A DNA stretch of 64,000 nucleotides. It comes from Tetmemena sp. SeJ-2015 (taxonomy: Eukaryota; Ciliophora; Spirotrichea; Sporadotrichida; Oxytrichidae). Shown one piece after another: positions 43,827-54,964 of this stretch. Location of the stretch: NCBI GenBank assembly GCA_027382625.1, contig JAJKFJ010022346.1, positions 1 to 64,000 of the forward strand. Direction: 5' to 3'. The notes under the pieces were generated by a model. That model was not told the origin of the DNA and ran no database searches. It was given only the letters and a program-made list of their open reading frames with translations. The translations under genes were made by a program, and so were the position numbers. Position 1 is the stretch's first letter, and each line of letters opens with the position of its first letter.

Positions 43827-46630
43827 ATGAGTGGCAAATTAGCATACTTCTTGGTTGGACTAGGAGTGGGCGGAGTGCAGATGCTTAACTTCGTTTATGA
43901 AAATGAACTGCTACTCTAAAAGATTCAAAAAGAAATTGAGACAGTGCAGAGAATGGCTACATTTGTAAGGGGTATATGGTCCGTGGACTTTGAGCCTGGA
44001 ACGTGGACTTATTTTTTTTCCTGTGCACTTTGAGCCTGGAATGTGGACAAAAAAAAATTCTGTCTACTTTGAGCCTGGAAAAAAAAAAATTCTGTCTACT
44101 TTGAGCCTGGAACGTGGACTTACCCCATTTTCCCTAAAATGTTTTTGGCCTGGAATGGACTTTGGCCGGGAAATTTGGGACTTTGAGCCTGGAATGTGGA
44201 CTATATTATGTAACCCAAAAAGAATAATAGTCAACTCTTTGTGTAATTTTTGCCTCTAGACCATAATTTGTTCACAAAACTTTTCATAAAATAGAAATTA
44301 ATTGGATTATTTATATATAATTATGGCTAGCAAAATAAAATTCCTTAAAAAAAGGTTATCTATCTTTTTTTTAGTAAATCAATAAATTAAAAGATTTTTT
44401 TCGAATTTTAAACTACAATTATAATAATTTCTTTTTGCAATGAGTTTTTGGGCAAATTTCGCGCGCTTTTTAAAATGAGGTGAAAATAACTTAATTCCTC
44501 TAAGTGAATTAGTCTTAGTTTTAACAACTCAAGTAAGCATATTTTATAATATGTTTACGATGTGGAGCTAAAAAATTTGCTAAGTGTTTATGAAGCTTCA
44601 ATATGGCAGCTTCCTTTTTTTGTAACCTTATTTCCCAAATATAAATCATCCCAGAAATGAATACCATTTCTTTAATAAATAATGGGAGGGAAGAATCTTA
44701 TCCAAATTTAAAACTGTCTGAATTGTTTTTGGGAAAAATTAGGTCGTGTAGTAGTAGTTGAAATTAAAGCGTAAAAAGTCACACAAATTAATTTTTCAGC
44801 TGAAACTTTTTAATTAGAAAGTTAAAACTAAGACCCGTTGTACATAAAAATAGGCTTCCCTGGAGTCATGAATTAGATAGCCTTTATTAAATCCCTTTGT
44901 GGAGTTTCGCGAAATCAAGGTTCTAGTTTAATAATTTTTTAAAATGGTGAAGTATTTTTAAAAAAAGGGGCCCAGGGTTTGTGGAAATCCTAAAGCCGTG
45001 GAGAATGTACTAGTCCCATGCAGTAGCCATTGGCCAAAGATTAGTGACCTTAAGTGAAGGATTATGTGATCCTCCCAAGTAGTAATGGTTTACTGAACAG
45101 ATCCTTAAGAACTCGGTGGATTAGGTTTCATATGTTCAGTGGTACTCTCAAAGCAGCCCGTGATGGTATGCATTTTAGCCTGACCATTTGGGTGTATACT
45201 AAGTTTCATAAAAGGGGACTTTTCACCAAAAAGTCATCTTTTCTAATGATTTGATATGGGGTTTTTGTTTTTTCCCAAAGCGTGTCTAACCCAAAGCCCA
45301 ATTTGAGGATTTTCTCGCCGAGGTGAGGGCCGGGAGATTCAGATGTACTGAGTGTGAGAGCTGACTGAAAGGGAGATGTAAAATTCTACAGGGGGTTCTC
45401 TCTTGGTTAAAAAAGAGTGGGGCGTGTACTATTAACTTACGTCATGGCTGAAGGACAGGGGGTGGGTTTCACCTTTTTGGGTCTATTATTTTGTCCTGCA
45501 TGTTACTCATTAATTGCTTAATCTAAGTCTCCAGTCACCTTAATCTGCGATAGGGATTAATTTACTGTCACCTTTCTTTAAAATTAATATATCTCTATTT
45601 ATAAAAGGAAAATTATAGGTTTTAAAAATTTTAAATTAAACAAAAAAAAAAATTCCTTTAAAAAAATAAACCTTTTTATTAAAATTGTAAAAAAAATTAA
45701 ATTTTAAAATTAATAAAACTAATTTTAAAGTCGTCTTTTACTAATTTTTCCATTTAAATTTAGCTAATTTTTTCTTCTTTTGAGTTCTAATTATTAAAAT
45801 TTAAATTTAAGCTGGGGTTTAATCTTCAGTCGATATTTCTTTTCAGTTACTTTAAAAAATATTCATATTTTCAAATTCTTTTAATGATATAAAAAAGCTC
45901 TATTAAAATCTAATTAAAAGAAAAAAAAATGACTCTTCATCCTTCTAATTTTATTTTAATTTAAATTTTTTTAAATGTAGTTAAGAAAAAGAAAAATGGC
46001 GTAAAGGTTATAATTTATTTTCTTTTAAAATTTAAATTTTTGAGCAGGCTTTAAAAATTTGAATTTTTTAAAACTTTCTTTTTAAAAAAAATTGTCCTGT
46101 TCCAGGCTCAAAGTCCACTTTCCCGGCCAAAGTAGACAGGGAAAATGTAAATCCCGTTTCCGGGTCAAAGTAGACAGAAAAAATGTAAGTCCACTTCCAG
46201 GCTCAAAGTAAAAGAATTTTTTTTTGTCCCCTTTCCCGGCTCAAAATGCACAGGAAAAAAAAAAAGTCCCCGTTTCCCGGCCAAAATGGACGGGGGAATG
46301 CTGCCCCTTTCCCTAACCCTTTTTAATATTATGGCTCTGAATTAGACGTGACAACATGATTTTTTGTATTTGGGTTTGTAAATAATTTGTGATAGACTCC
46401 TGAGAGATTGCTGGAGTATCAAAAGAAGGAAGATCTTGACAGAGCGAAAGTGAGGAGTGAAAATGAATTAAAGATTGGACTCTACGACATGCGCTACTAC
46501 TACCACGCTTTGCAATTCAACTTACTTAATGCTCTTAGAACTAACTTCCTTAAATCACAATCAGTCTTCATTTTTAATAGATTATCAGGAGGCTGGAATC
46601 AAGCCAAATAAGATTAAGCAGATTTGGAAG
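43827..46630 (+). CDS. Small N-terminal-TM protein split by a 2.4-kb element
   Basis: Exon 1 is MSGKLAYFLVGLGVGGVQMLNFVYENELLLQKIQKEIETVQRMATF, with a hydrophobic N-terminal helix and a following amphipathic helix. The text stops at TTTGTAA (43962-43968). The same 7-mer recurs at 46375-46381, after which an 18-nt GT-AG intron leads to TPERLLEYQKKEDLDRAKVRSENELKIGLYDMRYYYHALQFNLLNALRTNFLKSQ. Removing the 2413 bp between the repeats therefore restores the gene. The C-terminus beyond GGWNQAK is uncertain. It resembles small mitochondrial or ciliary membrane proteins only in general style. Confidence 0.65.
43962..46381. mobile_element. 2.4-kb pointer-bounded element with inverted GAGCCTGGAA-repeat arms
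   Basis: Bounded by TTTGTAA direct repeats (43962-43968, 46375-46381). The left arm (about 43985-44210) holds about six degenerate copies of a unit like ACTTTGAGCCTGGAA(C/T)GTGGAC. The right arm (about 46095-46300) holds the reverse complement (TTCCAGGCTCAAAGT, CCGGCCAAAGTAGACAG) in several copies. The interior is AT-rich with a somewhat GC-richer stretch at 44950-45560 and no long protein (longest about 66 codons). It looks like a non-autonomous or decayed transposon, or a large IES, with repeat-array termini. Confidence 0.75.
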
Positions 46631-46745
46631 TTTTCATTTTTAATTTAAAGTTTTCCTCTCACCAAATAAACAAGTCAAACATCTTAGTGAGCCACAAAAG
46701 ATAAAGACTAATATTTTATTTAAAGCATAAGAACTATTTTCAAAA

Positions 46746-49267
46746 TGTCTTATAAATGTAAGAAATGTAAAGATAAGACAAATTTTGATCTAAATAGATG
46801 AAATTAAATAAATAAATTGTTAAGCAGATGATCAGCTTAATTATAATTAAACTTTAAATATAATGAACCAGCTAGATTATTCATAAGAATCATCGGCGCT
46901 GTTTGCTTACCTAAATATATTTTAAATGAAAACTCCCACCTGCTGAACTAACTATCATAACCTGAATCAAATTCCTCCGATAATGAGGATTCCCTTCACC
47001 TCAGTTCAAATGATCTGCTGTCATAGCAATCACAAGATAATTCAAAATCGATGGCCTAAGTTAAGAAGAAAGTGGAAGAGTCCAAAGAAACCAATAATTC
47101 ACACGGAAATATCCAAATTAGCTCTTCAAAAATGATAGTAGAGGAAGAGTCACTCTCTCAGAATGAGCTTTTGATAGAGGATGATATGCTCAGAGAATTT
47201 GATGATTTTCTAGAAGAGGCAATCGCATCTTGAAGTTGCAATTAATCTCAATCCCACCAACAAATGGCAAAGCAAAATTCTCATATCCAAGAAAGCTAAA
47301 GTGGAATTTAGTTTTAAATTTACGACTATGATTCTTATCAGAAGAGTTTGCAACTAGCTGTGCCAACAAATTCCATCTCAAAAGATATTTAATAAGCCAA
47401 AAATGTTACTAATGCTCCAACTTTGCACTACGTGGCTCATAAGGCTGGGATGGAAGAAATAGATAAAGAGAAAATAAATAAGTTAGTAGTCGAAGCGTCA
47501 GAAGGCTCTAGCTATTTCAAGAGAGAAGTTCAGAGGACTGAAGCTGCAAAAGTCAAGGCAGATTTGATGAAGGCCAAAATTAAGAACTACATGAAGAACG
47601 AAAGAATCTGGAAGTAGTCTACTATTTAAGCTAAAAATGCAATCAATGAAGTATTGAGAGACCGGGATCTCACAAGAACATGGATGCACATAGATATGGA
47701 TATGTTCTTCGCAGCAGTAGAAATAAGAGATAGGCCTCACCTAGTTGATAAACCAGTGGCTATTGGTAGTTTTAGCATGATTTCAACTGCAAATTACGTT
47801 GCTAGAAAGTTTGGAGTGCGCTCAGCTATGCCTGGCTTTATTGCTAAGAAGCTTTGTCCTGAATTGATATTTATTCCATGTGATATGAAAAAGTACAGGA
47901 AAGTTTCGAAAGTGTTTAAGTCTATTCTACAGCTGTGTTTAATAAAATTACAATATTTTTATCATATAAGCAGTATGATGCTAACTTTGAGTCAATGGGA
48001 TGTGATGAGGCTAATTTAGATTTGACAGATTACTTAAAAGCTAACAAAATATAAACTTATTATGGAATTGAGGAACTGGTGCAATAAATTTGAGATTAAA
48101 TTTTGGTTACTACTTAACTCACTTGCAGCGCAGGTATTGCTTGTAATAAGATGCTGGCTAAAATATGCACAGATATGAAAAAACCAAATGGATAAACCTT
48201 TCTCAAACCCTCCATAGAAGAAATTGAATCATTTATGAAAGGATTATCCTTGAGAAAAATTCCTGGGATTGGGAGAATGACTGAATTAGTTCTGTCTTAA
48301 CTAGGTGTGTTTACTTGCAAAGATATTATCGAAAAGCAAATTGAGATCCATGTATCATTCAATTCTAGAACCTCTTTTATATATTTTTTTTGAAGTATTA
48401 GATATCTCTTCGTTTTTATTTCGATCAGCTTTCGGTATTTCTAAAAACTTGCATGAGGAAGACGAGGATGATGTTTAAAAGTCTATTAGCGTGAGTGAGA
48501 CATTTAGAAATATTACAAAGTTTGAATAGTTCTCTAGCAAGCTATAAGATTTGAGTGAGGAGCTTGCTGAGAGAATGGACAAGAGAAAGTTAGCAGGGCT
48601 GAACATCTAAGTTGAAATAAAGACTGCCGACTTCAACGTGCTCTGCAAGTCCATCACATTAAAAACTTACGTAAGCACAGCTGATGAAATTTTCAAATAC
48701 TCAGTGTAGCTTTTGGAGTAAATGTGGCCTTGCAGTGCTGCCAGACTACTGGGTATTAAACTTAGTAATTTGAAGAACTAGTTCGAAGTGAAGAAGGACA
48801 AGTAACTGGAGGGCTTCTTCAAAACTAAGTTAAGTAAGGAAGAGTACACCTTGAAAAATGAAGAGAGACTTAAGCTTTTGAGAACACAGATTCACAAAGA
48901 ATTAGAGGAAGAAAAGAAGCAGTTTCCAAAAGAAGATTATAAACCACTTACTGCTTCTAAAATATAAGAGAAGAAATCAGAATTCAATAACAAACAGAAA
49001 CATTAGATAAATCCAAAAGACTCTACTCCAAATAATTCAGTAAGAAAAACAGACATAAAGTATATGATTAAACAAATGGCAAAGGCTGCCTAGGAAAAGA
49101 AATAAAAAGATTTTAATTAACAAAAAACAGTAGAGGATTCAGATTTAGGGTTTGTTTTCGAAGAAAAGATACAGAAAGAAATTGTAATTAAGAATAAAAT
49201 TGACACAAATATTCCACCTAAGACTTTGAATAAAAAGAAAAGAGGTAGACCAAGGAAAAATAATTGA
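46746..49267 (+). CDS. POLK: DNA polymerase kappa (Y-family, DinB)
   Basis: An acidic, Ser/Asn-rich N-terminal extension precedes the family text HKAGMEEIDKEKINKLVVEASEGSSYFKREVQRTEAAK. The palm is WMHIDMDMFFAAVEIRDRPHLVDKPVAIGSFSMISTANYVARKFGVRSAMPGFIAKKLCPELIFIP, then SMGCDEANLDLTDYL (catalytic Asp-Glu) and SAGIACNKMLAKICTDMKKPNGQ. Next come the thumb helix-hairpin-helix LRKIPGIGRMTELVLSQLGV and a little-finger domain (ISVSETFRNITKFEQFSSKLQDLSEELAERMDKRKL ... ARLLGIKLSNL). The C-terminus has DKQLEGFF (PIP-box-like) and KKKRGRPRKNN (AT-hook-like). It performs translesion synthesis. IESs include one bounded by CAG (SIL/QYDANF). The start is uncertain. Confidence 0.93.
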
Positions 49268-49367
49268 TGAAGTGAAGTATTATGTTTAAACTTTTGATCA
49301 AAGATTGCTTTAAAATTTGATTAACTTCTACTCCATGCAATTAATATAGCATTAATTTGCGAAATAA

Positions 49368-50369
49368 ATGATATCTAATTTTTTGAGAAGGACTGAGTGG
49401 GAAATAAATGACTTTAATAATCTTCCCTAAAACTATTCCTATCGAAGCCTTTGGTCTATTCAAAAACTCCATTATGTGGACCTGCCAAATATGACGCGAA
49501 CTATAGATAAGCAGTAAGAATTGCTCATGTAAAGCAAAGCATACACAAAACATAGACTAGAATAAAAAATAAACTTAAATCGACTACTCTATAAAAAACT
49601 TCTGCTTATGAAATAGTTTAAATATTTTAAGTACTTAATTAATTTTATTTTTAGTACGATGATATACCTAAAAGCATAGGCTACGATGAGGGATATGAGG
49701 TGATGACTTTAAATTTACGCAGAGTAATAGTAAGCTTTTAAAATCGGATGAGTCTTTAAGAAGATAACTTATATTATTTAAAAAGATATTAAGGGAATGA
49801 AAATTAGGAAATGAAACTATTTTTAAATTAGTTTTGATGAAAAGTACCCTTTTGAGTATACTCAATATTTTGAATTAAATTATAAATGGATTATGCTATG
49901 ATTTAGCCCTCAGTATAATTGATGATGAAGTCATACTCTTTAGAGACAGGATTTTTAGATGAGGGATACCAGATAAATTGCTAGCTCTTAAAATTAATAG
50001 GCATTTATATTTTGACTCATGATGTTTGATGTGAGCTAACAGAACTTTCTGCTTCAAATATTAGACCACGTTCATTTGGTAACTTACGAACTGAGTTTTC
50101 TAACTCAAAACTTCAAGAGAATAAGTCAGTATTAAACTTAGGAGAGCTCTTGCTAATAAATAACTTCTGATAAGAGGATTCTTTAATCTCTCAAACATTA
50201 AATGAAGGAGATAGTCACAAGCAAACTAAGTCGATCTTTTGAATTGAATCAAGTGTGTAATTAAGAAGACTAGAAAAATAAAGATCAAGAAGAACCCTAT
50301 GAGGATTATTATTTTCAGTAGTACATCAATATGGAGCAAGATAATAAGTACTCTAAAATGTAAATTTGA
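49368..50369 (+). CDS. Unrecognised protein with IESs
   Basis: MISNFLRRTEWEINDFNNLPQNYSYRSLWSIQKLHYVDLPNMTRTIDKQQELLMQSKAYTKHRLEQKINLNRLLYKKLLLMKQFK is followed by a short IES with pointer AGTAC (near 49629-49658), then YDDIPKSIGYDEGYEVMTLNLRRVIV. Later blocks read DEKYPFEYTQYFELNYKWIM, LETGFLDEGYQ, ELTELSASNIRPRSFGNLRTEFSNSKLQENKSVLNLGELLLINN and QEDQKNKDQEEPYEDYYFQQYINMEQDNKYSKMQI-TGA. It begins about 100 nt after polymerase kappa ends. The first block looks structured and the tail acidic. No family recognised. Confidence 0.55.
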
Positions 50370-50529
50370 GTAAAAAAAAAGATAATTTTAAAATTTAAAC
50401 CGACTCAAAAACACAAATTTCAGTATTTATTTTCAATGTTAGTAAGTAGATAAGAATTAATGATAGAGGAGACTTTTTCTCTTATTTTAAATTCTAATCA
50501 GAATTAAAGATAAGGTTTTGAACTAACCT

Positions 50530-51121
50530 ATTTTAAGAATCGCTTGGAATATTGGAGGATTGAGATGAGAGATTTGAGGGCGCGTTGTAGAATTAGGAGA
50601 AGCTGTTTTCAGGTTATTAATTAGGAGCATAGTTATTATACAATGAACTAGGGTTGCTGCCTTTGTTAATATCTTATTAAAGAGGAGCTGATCTTCTACT
50701 AATTTAAACGACTAAAGGTATAAATTATCTTGCAAAAACATATGACTCAAATGACGATTAAGTCTAAAGAGCATTTTATATATTTAAATATAAATATGAA
50801 AGTAGCATTTCTGTTAGCTGGTTGATTGAAAGCGCTCTTTCCACCTGCTGGTACATAAGTCGTTGGAGGGTAACCGGGTGGAGGGATTTAATGAGGTGGG
50901 AGGGCAGTGGGAGGTGAAGTAGAAATTCCTGAAGAGGCTGACGAGGACTGAGAGAGCCCTGTGGAGTCAGAATGATCATTCTATTGCTGTTTGAACTAGC
51001 AAGGCTTGGCGAGCTGCTGTTGGTTTGACTGAGTTATAGAGGCTATTATGGATGGAGAGAGTAAGGACTCGTGCTCCTCGTTGTTTGAGGCCTCAAGGCC
51101 TGGGCTTTGACTTTTTTGCAT
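50530..51121 (-). CDS. Pro/Gln/Ser-rich protein
   Basis: MQKSQSPGLEASNNEEHESLLSPSIIASITQSNQQQLAKPCQFKQQQNDHSDSTGLSQSSSASSGISTSPPTALPPHQIPPPGYPPTTYVPAGGKSAFNQPANRNATF is followed by an AT-rich break (probable IES) and NNYAPNQQPENSFSQFYNAPSNLSSQSSNIPSDSQN. The composition suggests a disordered adaptor or RNA-binding-type tail. The 3' end is not resolved. Confidence 0.5.
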
Positions 51122-51585
51122 GAATAGATTTTTAAATTATATTCCCAAAATTAATAGTATCTGATACTTACTAATGCGACTCATTTTTATCATTTTTAAA
51201 TTGTGCAATAAGTATGGTAGTGGAGGAGATTATTATAATGCGAGGATCCAACTCAAGACGATAAAATTTATATACTCAAACTCTTCCTAGTAAATTTTAT
51301 TAAAACTCTTCAAGTGTATAAACTCGATTGAAGAGTTATTGCTAAATAACTCTTCAATCAATATATCTGTTTTATAAATTAAATTTGAGAATAGAAGTAA
51401 GAACATATAGGAATTTTTATTAAAGCTAAGATTTACCAAAGCCTTTTGTAGGCATAATTAGAATCATAATTTTAATTCAATTCTTTTATTCTCTTACAGA
51501 GATTAAAATAAGTTTTGATGTGACCATCACGAGCTGAAGGTTTGTTTTTCTGGATATGAATACTCTTAGAGGGACCGCCTTCCAA

Positions 51586-53231
51586 TCAAATAATTTCAAA
51601 GTCAAACTAAAACAAGAACTGAATAATTTAGAATGACATGGATAGGTTGATGGAGTGATTCTTGAGATTTCGACGGCGCTTCATAGCTTGGAAGTACTGC
51701 TCAAAGCTTTGGTTTGAGTTCTTCAATATGAATGCGTTTTTCATCTGAATGGAAGTGGGGGAGGAGAGGGGTTGCTAGCCTCTCATGTATTTCACAAACT
51801 ACTGATCAGTGCCAGCAATAGTTTGCTTTCTTGTGAGAGAATTGGCTTCTCTTTGCTGCTTCTTGTTTAGAGTAGAATCTAGTTGTTAACCCTGTGTCAT
51901 AGTTGAATTGTGATTGTTAGTGGTGAACTTGCTGTTTGAGTTTCCTTTTTGAAATTCAGGAATCAGAGACTGATTGTTCAAATGAGGCATAGAAGAAGTG
52001 TTCTTGTTTTTCTTCATTGAAAGACCCTTTTAGAAATTGCCAGTTTAAAATTAAATGGTCTTTATTGAGTTGCCCCTCCATTAAACTTCTCCTCCTCGTC
52101 GTAGTCTCTCATATTGAATGGAGATTAACCCCCTGCTACGTTAGGTGCCTCATAAACTGACCATCTGCTGGTAGCAAGATCAAAGATGAACACTTCATCA
52201 GTTTCCTTTGTGACTTCTAGTATACCACCAAACATCACAATCTTTTTGTTTATCTCAACCATAGTATGACCGTTTCTTCCGCTAGGTGCTGATCCACTAG
52301 ATAATAAAGGTATTCAATATAGAAGATTCGACATGCTGCCACGTTCCAGCTTTCAGATCAAACTTCCAAAAGTCATCGAGCTTTTCATTAGACTCGTCAT
52401 GACCTCCGAATAAGTATATATTGTGATCATGGCAAATCAAGGCTGCTCCTATTCTAGGTTATGGCTTCTGTCCAGCCATTTTTTGTAGTAGCTTGTGATC
52501 TTAGATGTGGTAGTCTCCTTCATCTAGGCAAGTCCAGAGCCCAGAGTTAATTTCATAACTCCACAAGTCATTTGACTTTCCTCCATTCACATAACCGCCA
52601 AAAACATACATAACGCCAGTATCCGCATCGAAACATCCAGAATGGTCATCTCGAGCAGGAGGAATTATTGTATTCTAGCTCTGATCTACAATAGCTATTA
52701 TTCAGTGTAAATTTATATTGAATTAGAATGGAAAAATTTGAATGCTCCAAGTGTTATTTCTGAGGTTCATAACGTAGAGATCCTTATTAGACTCTGACTC
52801 GATGAGACCTCCGTATACAAATAAGTTATCCCCATGAACGAAGCCGCAGTGATGCGAAATAGGTTTTGGAACTTTACCTCTCTGCTCCACCATTTCCCAG
52901 TTTGTTGATCCCCCATCTAAGATGTGCTGAAGAGGTAGTCTCCACAAACTGTTATAGGCGCCCTCCTTGAGATCTTGACCACCAAAGATGTAGAGTAAAA
53001 CACATACTTCTCTAAAAAAAACCTTTGAAAGAGGTACTCATCATATATTTCTGAAATTTGATAACTTCTACGCTCTGGTAACTTGCCAGTCATTTTAACT
53101 TCAAACCAACCCTTGCTGAAGTCTCCTCCATATCCATGGCCATGATTTTTGGTAGAGTTCTAGCCTTTTATCTCATCAAGAGACATGTGAGTATCTTATC
53201 TATGGTGGCGATTTAGTCCTGAATCAGACAT
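51586..53231 (-). CDS. Kelch-repeat protein
   Basis: Starts MSDSGLNRHHRQDTHMSLDEIKGQNSTKNHGHGYGGDFSKGWFEVKMTGKLPERRSYQ. Kelch blades include LYIFGGQDLKEGAYNSLWRL, LFVYGGLIESESNKDLYVMNLRNNTW, DDHSGCFDADTGVMYVFGGYVNGGKSNDLWSYEINSGLW, RIGAALICHDHNIYLFGGHDESNEKLDDFWKFDLKAGTW and GHTMVEINKKIVMFGGILEVTKETDEVFIFDLATSRW. The tail is low complexity with NSLTRKQTIAGTDQQFVKYMRG and AMKRRRNLKNHSINLSMSF, ending FDFEII-TGA. Five or six blades form a beta-propeller for protein binding. Short frame breaks mark introns or IESs. Confidence 0.88.
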
Positions 53232-53474
53232 TATTATTCGTTTTAATTTTTATAGCTTAAAAGTTGGAGTAAAGTAATTTAATTATCTTTTCAATCTACT
53301 ACGAAAAGTATCTCATTTTTTACGAGCCATAAAAATATTCTATCTCGAAGTCAGAAAATAACCTTACTAGAATAATTACATGAGGAATAATTTATTAGCT
53401 TCGAAACAGAGCTTTTAAAATGTACTGATCAATTCATTGCTGATATTATTTATATTTTTGTATCGATTTAATTT

Positions 53475-54482
53475 TCAGCATCTTTAACTTCCTAATAAAT
53501 ATGAAAATTATATTCCATCGCAGAAGCCTTGATATTCTCTATCTCTTTGTTGTTTCTACTCTAAAACTATCTTTTTATGCATCTCTATTCTCTATGTTTG
53601 CTTCTAGTACTAATTCCAAAGCTAGTTGGCTATAAGATCAATTAAATCATGCACTCCCTTCCCACTTTTTGCACTTAGTTCAAAGAATTCAACTTGCTAA
53701 GGATTCAGCCAATCATTCATAGCATCAGAATCTTGTATTTAGTTTGGACTAGAAATATTCTCCTGCATTTCTTGCTCTTATTCTAAATTTAAATGCTATC
53801 TATTTACTTTCTATTCTTCCAGTTCTTAGTTATATGAGTATTTCTATCCCCCTTTTTTATTACTTTACTCTTAAGATTTAGATTATATTTTTCTTGTGGC
53901 CTATTTTGAATGCTCTCTAGCTAGTTCTTGCCCTTTTTCTTAACTTATCTAATGCATGTTCTAAGGCAAGTCTACTTTATTTGCAATTAGGAGTATTTTG
54001 ACATCATCCATTTGCAGCTCATTTTATATTTGTCTTAGATATTCCCTTGCTTGCTCAAAACTTTCCTATAAACTTATTCTGAGTCACCCTTTTAGCTTTA
54101 ATTTGAACTTACTGGGTTGCTGACATCATACACTACAAGAATAACTTGAGCTCCTCGAAAATACATTTTAATGATGGATCTGTATCTCTCTTGCCTTTCA
54201 ATCTAAATTATAAATATATTGCCCTGCTGTATCCCAAAGAAATAGAGTTACTTTATCAGCTACTTCTTCTTCTTAATCCTTCTATGCTTTCACATTATTA
54301 TTAGGGAGAACTGGACTGGCTTTTATTTCTTTAGTTAGCTTTAGGAATGAAAAACCTATGGTTGGGAGTTATTCCATGTAACAATCTTTGGCTGCTCTGT
54401 AAACGAGACATGACTTGCCTACTCCTGACCCTCCAACTAGAATTACTTTGAACTCAGGGTTACTATTTCCTATTCTGCTCAT
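53475..54482 (-). CDS. Rab-like small GTPase
   Basis: [49 protein letters not shown] carries G1 (GGSGVGKS) and G2 Thr. Then come G3 LFLWDTAGQ, ERYRSIIKMYFRGAQVILVVYDVSNP, SFEQAREYLRQIQNELQMDDVKILLIANKVDLP with G4 NKVD, and VEFFELSAKSGKGVHDLIDLIANQLW with G5 SAK. An insert of about 20 residues (PVLPNNNVKAQKDQEEEVADK) sits between switch I and G3. There is no CAAX or CC prenylation motif; the C-terminus is Gln/Lys-rich (QTQRIEMHKKIVLEQKQQRDREYQGFC...) and ends SQRC-TGA. It probably regulates vesicle traffic. Introns or IESs interrupt it several times. Confidence 0.85.
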
Positions 54483-54964
54483 TTATCTATACTCTAATTT
54501 AGAAATTTTTGTCATATATAAGAATAGTAAAATAGCCAGATATTATCATTATAGGATGAGAAGCATACCTTTGTAAAGCAACTTCATTAGTTCTTTAATT
54601 TGTTTAAAAGGAATTCAATCAAAACACATTTTCTTTAAAACTATTTTTATCTTAATAAATTTCACTTAATTATATTTTTTCTTCGATTATACTTATAATA
54701 AATATCGTACTTATCTCATCTATTTTTATAAACCATAAAATAATTATTTATTCTTATTTAAAAATTAAACAAAAATGATACAATGAGGGTTTAAATGGCT
54801 GATTGGTGAATTTTTAATTATGATGCGGAGATTCCACTAAATCAGGAATATTTCTACAATAAGGCTAAGTTCCTTGCAATTACAAAATAATTTCTCACTT
54901 ACTTACTTTTCCATTTCTAATATAGAGGGATCATAACGAAAAATAGTAAAATATATATATTAAA
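54483..54964. other. AT-rich intergenic stretch
   Basis: No protein or RNA gene seen between the GTPase start and the inverted-repeat element. Confidence 0.45.

Noticed and set aside
43985..44210. CRISPR-like array in the GAGCCTGGAA repeats
   Set aside because: The repeats are degenerate, spacing is irregular, spacers resemble each other, and the copies recur inverted at the other end of one element. A eukaryotic transposon terminus is the better fit.
44067..46270. Macronuclear telomere repeats (C4A4/G4T4)
   Set aside because: Runs such as AAAAAAAAA and CCCC occur but no CCCCAAAA repeat was seen, as expected for internal germline DNA.
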